Origin: Trichothermofontia sp964536415
Lineage (GTDB): Bacteria > Cyanobacteriota > Cyanobacteriia > B231
Reading direction: 5' to 3'
Assembly (NCBI GenBank): GCA_964536415.1
Contig: CAZHXN010000003.1
Coordinates: forward strand, 1-64,000
Length of the DNA stretch: 64,000 nt
In this document: piece by piece, positions 59,589 to 64,000 of the stretch
Position numbering within the stretch: the stretch's first letter is position 1
Layout of the letters: each line of letters begins with the position of its first letter
Made by a program: the position numbers and the translations under genes
The notes under the pieces: generated by a model
What the model was told of the DNA's origin: nothing
The model's input: only the letters and a program-made list of their open reading frames with translations
Database searches by the model: none

Positions 59589-59650
59589 AGCTCGTGGTGA
59601 TGAAGTAACACAACGAAGTCACGCCAGCGCAAACACATATATCCCCCATG

Positions 59651-59670
59651 TTTCCGCATAATTGCGGAAA
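59651..59670. promoter_or_regulatory. Perfect hairpin/palindrome in the grpE-dnaK spacer
   Basis: TTTCCGCA-TAAT-TGCGGAAA forms an 8-bp perfect stem with a 4-base loop. It lies in the 177-bp gap between grpE and dnaK, about 63 bases before the dnaK start. It is not a CIRCE element (TTAGCACTC-N9-GAGTGCTAA). No T-run follows on the minus strand, so it is not a plain terminator. An operator or an RNA processing/stability hairpin are both possible. Confidence 0.5.
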
Positions 59671-59765
59671 TGCGATCGTCGGTTACATTAATTTTTGTTT
59701 GCTTTTTGTAACCCAAGCCCTCTCCCATCCCCTCGCCGATTACAGGTCGCTCACATCCTGGTTGC

Positions 59766-60569
59766 CTAGCTGTCCGTTGCGCCCTCTGCCGCTGCCGGGG
59801 AGGGTGCCTCAGCATCTGTCTCAGGGGCAGTGGCGACTTTGACCATCGCATGGCGTAACACCCGCTCCCCAAGCAGGTAACCCCGCACGAGTTCTTCAAT
59901 CACCGTGCCTTCCTCATGCTCCGCACTGGGGGCCTGAAGCACGGCTTCATGCCAGTTGGGGTCGAATGCTTTCCCCTCTGCCCGCATGGGGGCAACCCCT
60001 AGCCGCTTGAGGCAATCGACCAACTGTTTATAGACGCCTTGATAGTCCTTGTGAATGGACATCTCCGCTTCCGTTTTAGCTTTGATCTGCGATCGCGCCC
60101 GTTCAAAGCTGTCCACTACAGGCAAAACCTCCGCCAACACCGCCAGTTTGCTCTGGTGGTCCAGTTCTTCCTTCTCCTTACTGGTCCGCTTACGAAAATT
60201 CTCAAAATCGGCAGCTAGCCGCATATACTGACTTGTACGGTCATCCAGTTGTAACTTGAGTGCCTGAATCTCTTGCTTGAGTGTCTCAACGAGGGCGACG
60301 AGTTCCGGCGAGGGTTCCGCACTAGTCGGAGGTTCCGGGGCATCGGCGGCGACAGGGGGCGACGGGGTGGCCTTAGCTGCCTCCTCCGCTAGAATTTCGG
60401 CAGCCAGTTGATCGAGGTCAACCTCCGTGGGGGATGCTGATCCCGTCCCATTAACCTCGGTTGGCCCTAGTTCTGGACTCGCCGCGACTGCGACGTCTGA
60501 ATGATCAGTGTCAGGTGTGCTGACCTGCGCCTCGACGCTCTCAGTAGGCTGCTTGATCTCCTCTGCCAT
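59766..60569 (-). CDS. grpE: Nucleotide exchange factor GrpE
   Basis: GrpE releases ADP from DnaK. The 267-residue protein has a long acidic, disordered N-terminus (about 1-85), a coiled-coil (LVALVETLKQEIQALKLQLD) then YMRLAADFENFRKRTSKEKE near 117, and the C-terminal beta domain AFDPNWHEAVLQAP, EEGTVIEELVRGYLLGERVL, RHAMVKVA. It is first in the chaperone run and is followed by dnaK after 177 bp. Confidence 0.95.
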   Translation of the reverse strand: MAEEIKQPTESVEAQVSTPDTDHSDVAVAASPELGPTEVNGTGSASPTEVDLDQLAAEILAEEAAKATPSPPVAADAPEPPTSAEPSPELVALVETLKQEIQALKLQLDDRTSQYMRLAADFENFRKRTSKEKEELDHQSKLAVLAEVLPVVDSFERARSQIKAKTEAEMSIHKDYQGVYKQLVDCLKRLGVAPMRAEGKAFDPNWHEAVLQAPSAEHEEGTVIEELVRGYLLGERVLRHAMVKVATAPETDAEAPSPAAAEGATDS

Positions 60570-61237
60570 TGTGCTCGAACCCTATACTCTTTGAGAAACA
60601 GTGTGCAAAATCGTCATGGGGCAATCGGTAGGCCCCTCCCCCAATCTACTGCGATTGATTCGATTGTGCAAAAGGATATTTCGCCAGAGATGCAACCTAT
60701 CAGGCGACCCGATCGCACCCTCTGACCCGCCTACCTCCTCCCCAGGGGCTACTTCTCGCGGCTTGCTCATTCCAGCGTTAGCGCTCCCACTTGCGGCGCG
60801 ATCGCTCCCCCGCCCCTCGGCTCCAACCCTATGCAAATCTACCATCTTCAATCAACAAAAATTTATAATCTAGATAACTTCCCTAATCCCAGCCCCCTGG
60901 GGAAAGGTTATCATCCAAGGCAAGGTGTCTTCTTGGCACCGCTTTCACGCCTATTAAGGTTGACCAGCATCGCTGACGCTGACCGCCGTCAGCATCTGGG
61001 CTGTCGGCCCTTCCGCCACGCCCCTCCCACTTAGCGGGGTAATCTGTGATTGATCAATCAACTTGCATCAGGGGCTTAACCACCATATCCACTATCCCTT
61101 GCTTGTGTGCAATTTAGTCGCAAGCTGTCTATCCACCCTCCAGCACCAGATTATATGGACCCTAGCGTTGCCATTGGGCAGAAATCTGGGAATACTCAAA
61201 CCTAAGCGACCCTTCTTTCTTCACCCCCCGACCTGCT
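60570..61237. other. Long promoter region between grpE and pilB
   Basis: A 668-base gap between divergent genes. It contains an AT-rich piece at about 60835-60885 with TATAAT at 60864-60869 on the plus strand and an imperfect GCTGACGCTGACCGCCGTCAGC hairpin-like segment near 60973-60994, shown here only by position. No CIRCE element, no rRNA/tRNA and no credible gene is present. Promoters of grpE and pilB are expected here. Confidence 0.4.
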
Positions 61238-63253
61238 ATGACCAACTCCTCCTCTGCGCGACGGGCATTGATCGCCCATAATACCCTTTCCCCTTTTGGC
61301 AATCAGCTAGTTCAAGCGGGGTTCGCTGATCCGAACCAAATGAGTCAGGCTCTAGTTGAGAGTCGCAAATCGGGTAGACCCTTGCCTGAGATTCTGAGTG
61401 AGCTAACGGGGAAGGTTTTACCCCCAGATTTGCTGCGGCAATACAAGAAGCAACAACTGTTTGAGCTCAAAATCCTCTACGGTATTGAGTCCCTCGATCC
61501 AGAAATTAGCGAAACGTCGCCAGAGGAGATCAGCCGCCTCATCGATACGCTAATTAGCATTGATGTGTGCCGTCGCTACCGTTTGATCCCCTTGACGAAG
61601 GATAAGAATCAGAATCCCCCCCTAGTGACGATCGCGATGGTGGAGCCGGACAACCTGCTGGCCCTGGATGAACTCCAAAAAATCCTCAAGGGATTCCAGA
61701 TTCGCAAGGTGGTGATTGCCCCAGAGGACTACGAACAACTGCTTTCCCGCTACCTGGATGAAGCCGTCAAAAAGGCGGGGACTGCCGCCGCCAATGTGCG
61801 GGAAATTCGCACCGAAGATCTGGAAATTAAGCAAAGTGATCTGGCGACTTACGACCTGGAAGATGCCGATGACGAGGATGGGGACGTTGACCTGAATGCG
61901 GCCTTGGGTGAAGCCGAAAGCGCGCCTGTGGTACGCATGGTTAATCAAATTCTGGCGCGGGCCTTGAGCGAAGGGGTGTCGGACATTCACATTGAACCCC
62001 AGGAGGAATACCTGCGGGTTCGCTTCCGCAAAGATGGGGTGTTGCAAGAACCCATCCCGAAGCTACCTAAGAAAATTATTCCGGCTCTGACCTCCCGGTT
62101 CAAAATCATTGCCGATCTCGATATTGCCGAACGACGGGCACCCCAGGATGGTCGGATTCGCCGCAAGTTCCAGGGCCGTAATGTGGACTTTCGGGTAAAT
62201 ACCCTACCCAGTCGCTATGGCGAAAAGGTGGTCCTCCGGATTCTGGATAACTCCTCCACCCAACTCGGTCTCGACAAACTCATCTCCGATCCCGAAACCC
62301 TGGCAATGGTGCGGGAAATGGCTAGTCGACCCTTTGGCCTGATCCTGGTGACGGGACCCACGGGGTCCGGGAAATCTACCACTCTGTACTCGATCCTGGC
62401 TGAACGGAATGATCCAGGCGTTAATATCAGCACGGCAGAGGACCCGATCGAATATGCGCTACCGGGCATTACCCAGGTGCAGGTCATTCGGGAGAAGGGG
62501 ATGGACTTTTCCTCGATTCTGCGGGCGTTTTTGCGGCAAGACCCAGACATCATTCTGGTAGGGGAAACACGGGACAAGGAAACGGCTAAAACCGCGATCG
62601 AAGCTGCCTTAACAGGTCACCTAGTATTAACGACCCTGCACACCAACGATGCTGCGGGTGCGATCGCCCGTCTGGATGAAATGGGGGTTGAACCCTTCAT
62701 GGTCTCTGGTGCCCTGTTGGGAGTTGTAGCTCAACGCTTGATGCGTCGAGTTTGCGACAAATGTTGTATCGCCTATACCCCTACTCCGGAGGAGTTGGCT
62801 CGCTATGGTTTGACCGCTTCCAAGGAAGTGGGCATTACCTTTTACAAAGCCAATACCCTCACCAACGAGCAAATCCAGGCGGCTAAAGATGCGGGGACGC
62901 TCTGTCCTAAGTGTAATGGCGTGGGTTACAAGGGACGGTGTGGGGTGTATGAGGTGTTGCGGACGACCGAACGTCTCCAAGTTGCGATCAATGAAGGCGC
63001 ACCCACCGAACGCATTAAGGAAATTGCGGTGGAGGAAGGCATGAAGACCCTCCTCGCCTACAGCCTTGACCTGGTACGTCAGGGGCTGACCACATTTGAG
63101 GAAGTGGAGCGGGTGACCTTTACCGATACGGGGTTAGAGGCCGAACTTAAGGCCAAACGTAAGACCTCACTGACCTGTCGCACCTGTGGAGCAGGTTTAC
63201 AACCGGAATGGATGGATTGTCCCTATTGCCTCACGCCTCGATTTACGGATTAG
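61238..63253 (+). CDS. pilB: Type IV pilus extension ATPase PilB
   Basis: PilB powers pilin polymerisation. The 671-residue protein has an N-terminal MshEN-type domain (FGNQLVQAGFADPNQMSQAL), VSDIHIEPQEEYLRVRFRKD near 246, Walker A LVTGPTGSGKSTTLYSILAE near 369, the Asp box EDPIEYALPGITQVQV, Walker B RAFLRQDPDIILVGETRDKE and the His box LTTLHTNDAAGAI. A tetra-Cys zinc site (CDKCC ... CPKCNGVGY) follows. A C-terminal zinc ribbon, TCRTCGAGLQPEWMDCPYC, is added as in cyanobacterial PilB. The downstream pilT is on the same strand. Confidence 0.95.
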   Translation: MTNSSSARRALIAHNTLSPFGNQLVQAGFADPNQMSQALVESRKSGRPLPEILSELTGKVLPPDLLRQYKKQQLFELKILYGIESLDPEISETSPEEISRLIDTLISIDVCRRYRLIPLTKDKNQNPPLVTIAMVEPDNLLALDELQKILKGFQIRKVVIAPEDYEQLLSRYLDEAVKKAGTAAANVREIRTEDLEIKQSDLATYDLEDADDEDGDVDLNAALGEAESAPVVRMVNQILARALSEGVSDIHIEPQEEYLRVRFRKDGVLQEPIPKLPKKIIPALTSRFKIIADLDIAERRAPQDGRIRRKFQGRNVDFRVNTLPSRYGEKVVLRILDNSSTQLGLDKLISDPETLAMVREMASRPFGLILVTGPTGSGKSTTLYSILAERNDPGVNISTAEDPIEYALPGITQVQVIREKGMDFSSILRAFLRQDPDIILVGETRDKETAKTAIEAALTGHLVLTTLHTNDAAGAIARLDEMGVEPFMVSGALLGVVAQRLMRRVCDKCCIAYTPTPEELARYGLTASKEVGITFYKANTLTNEQIQAAKDAGTLCPKCNGVGYKGRCGVYEVLRTTERLQVAINEGAPTERIKEIAVEEGMKTLLAYSLDLVRQGLTTFEEVERVTFTDTGLEAELKAKRKTSLTCRTCGAGLQPEWMDCPYCLTPRFTD

Positions 63254-63404
63254 GGTTGTACCCGTCCACGATCGCAGCGTGGTCCCTGTCATGTGGGCAA
63301 ATGTTGCTGGGTATGCTGAGAAGAGGAGCAACTTTCGCAAAGGCTGAAGGCGTGTGCTAAATACGAGTTGAGGGTTCACAACTGTTGGCGTTAAGCCAGA
63401 ACGA

Positions 63405-63426
63405 NNNNNNNNNNNNNNNNNNNNNN
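63405..63426. other. Assembly gap (22 N) upstream of pilT
   Basis: A placeholder gap directly before a 15-bp tandem repeat, which probably caused the assembly break. Confidence 0.99.
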
Positions 63427-63428
63427 AT

Positions 63429-63473
63429 GCTGATGTTGTCATTGCTGATGTTGTTGTCGCTGATGTTAAGGAG
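63429..63473 (+). repeat. 15-bp tandem repeat in phase with pilT
   Basis: Three units begin GCTGATGTT with 15-base spacing (63429, 63444, 63459). They are in frame with pilT and would encode ADVVI, ADVVV and ADVKE. The left side is lost in the N gap, so the copy number is unknown. Confidence 0.75.
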
Positions 63474-63482
63474 CCAAGCCGC

Positions 63483-64000
63483 ATGGAGTTAATGATTGAA
63501 GATCTGATGGAGCAACTGGTGGAGATGGGAGGCTCGGACCTGCACCTCTCAGCCGGCTTACCCCCCTATTTCCGGCTAAGTGGGAAGCTAACCCCGATCG
63601 GCAATGAACCTCTGAGTTCGGAAGAATGCCAGCGGCTGATTTTCAGTATGCTCAACAACACCCAGCGGAAGAACCTGGAACAAAACTGGGAATTGGACTG
63701 CTCCTACGGGGTGAAGGGACTCGCCCGGTTCCGGGTGAACGTCTACAAAGATCGGGGGACCTATGCCGCCTGTCTACGTGCCTTGAGTTCCAAAATCCCC
63801 AGCTTTGAAAAGTTGGGTTTACCAGAAGTCGTGCGGGAAATGTCCGAGAAACCACGGGGGCTGATCCTGGTGACTGGGCCAACGGGATCGGGCAAAAGTA
63901 CCACGCTGGCGTCGGTGATTGACTATATCAACCGCACCCGTGCGGAACACATTTTGACGGTTGAGGACCCGATCGAGTTTGTCTACGAGCCGATCAAGAG
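63483..64000 (+). CDS. pilT: Type IV pilus retraction ATPase PilT (3' end outside window)
   Basis: PilT depolymerises pili for twitching. The 172 visible residues start MELMIEDLMEQLVEMGGSDL, continue HLSAGLPPYFRLSGKLTPIG and CSYGVKGLARFRVNVYKDRG, and reach Walker A LILVTGPTGSGKSTTLASV near 135 and the EDPIEFVYEPIK box. ATG 63483 has AAGGAG nine bases upstream. The frame is also open upstream through the 15-bp repeat into the N gap, so an N-terminal extension cannot be excluded. The gene runs off the window end. Confidence 0.95.
   Translation, partial: MELMIEDLMEQLVEMGGSDLHLSAGLPPYFRLSGKLTPIGNEPLSSEECQRLIFSMLNNTQRKNLEQNWELDCSYGVKGLARFRVNVYKDRGTYAACLRALSSKIPSFEKLGLPEVVREMSEKPRGLILVTGPTGSGKSTTLASVIDYINRTRAEHILTVEDPIEFVYEPIK

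Noticed and set aside
60570..61237. CIRCE heat-shock operator upstream of grpE
   Set aside because: No TTAGCACTC-N9-GAGTGCTAA or close variant is present in this gap or before dnaK.
61238..63253. PilB C-terminal zinc ribbon as an unusual fusion
   Set aside because: I recall the same CxxC...CPYC tail in other cyanobacterial PilB proteins, so it is ordinary for the group.
1..64000. CRISPR array, rRNA operon, prophage or plasmid origin
   Set aside because: No regularly spaced repeats, no rRNA signature, and no phage structural, integrase or replication genes were found. The repeats seen are dispersed singles.
1..64000. A full transposase for any of the small repeats
   Set aside because: No DDE or HUH transposase frame occurs in the window; the Rpn-like remnant is a nuclease-type gene and has no matching ends.

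Overview
The window is a piece of a cyanobacterial chromosome. The signs are the very frequent HIP1-type octamer GCGATCGC, a carotenoid hydroxylase (crtR), a beta-carboxysome shell pair (ccmK3/ccmK4), a CcaA-type carboxysomal carbonic anhydrase, a SLH/OprB iron-uptake-type porin, a membrane thioredoxin of the TxlA/HCF164 type, and a pilB-pilT locus. CcmK3/K4 with CcaA implies a beta-cyanobacterium (form 1B Rubisco). The genus cannot be fixed from the sequence. It is a draft assembly: four runs of N (31550-31559, 54025-54067, 59416-59437, 63405-63426) fall inside or beside genes.

Layout. 1-895: repeat-rich DNA without a recognisable gene. 896-9000: small membrane protein, HI0933-type flavoprotein, rtcB, alpha/beta hydrolase, glgP, lipoprotein, D-lactate dehydrogenase-type enzyme. 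9291-12602: an eroded stretch with a wrecked dCache/HAMP sensor, an NTF2-like secreted protein, a small conserved protein, a broken Rpn-type nuclease and a DUF3177-type membrane protein. 12840-24000: crtR, txlA, truB, histidine phosphatase, Nif3-like protein, 2Fe-2S ferredoxin-like protein, then an ICMT-like methyltransferase, an alpha-alpha toroid (prenyltransferase/cyclase-like) protein, an MFS carrier and an M48 peptidase, followed by a zinc ribbon protein, a J-domain protein and an Rrf2 regulator. 24137-25933: porin. 26289-31949: biotin cluster bioF-esterase-bioC-[toxin/antitoxin wreck]-bioD-bioA. 32270-39639: HAF-repeat protein, ccaA, coiled-coil protein, BASS-type carrier with a DUF302 protein, purB, ccmK4, ccmK3. 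39839-45335: SWIM-protein remnant, small conserved protein, and a four-gene ABC/Gld-like locus. 45552-52307: GH57 hydrolase, argH, small protein, SpoIIE phosphatase, EVE protein, anchored protein. 52487-64000: a CAT-anticodon tRNA, secreted protein, pyrE, Uma2 remnant, rsgA-tusA-dnaJ-dnaK-grpE (read in the opposite direction), pilB and the 5' part of pilT.

How genes work together. The bio genes cover pimeloyl-ACP synthesis (BioC plus a BioH-like esterase) and KAPA, DAPA and dethiobiotin formation (BioF, BioA, BioD); bioB is not in the window. GrpE, DnaK and DnaJ form one chaperone system, with a TusA-like protein and RsgA tightly linked behind dnaJ. CcmK3/K4 and the carbonic anhydrase are scattered carboxysome parts. 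PilB/PilT drive type IV pilus extension and retraction.

The best-supported unusual object is a 170-bp MITE-like element (29575-29744) with terminal inverted repeats and a perfect 8-bp target duplication that splits a RelE/YafQ-like toxin gene; removing the element and one target copy restores an 88-codon frame. Its antitoxin carries a separate +1 slip in a T9 run. Other structures worth attention are a 90-95 bp dispersed repeat with a conserved internal hairpin (three copies, one directly before glgP), paired palindromes between convergent genes, and five pseudogenes with readable lesions.
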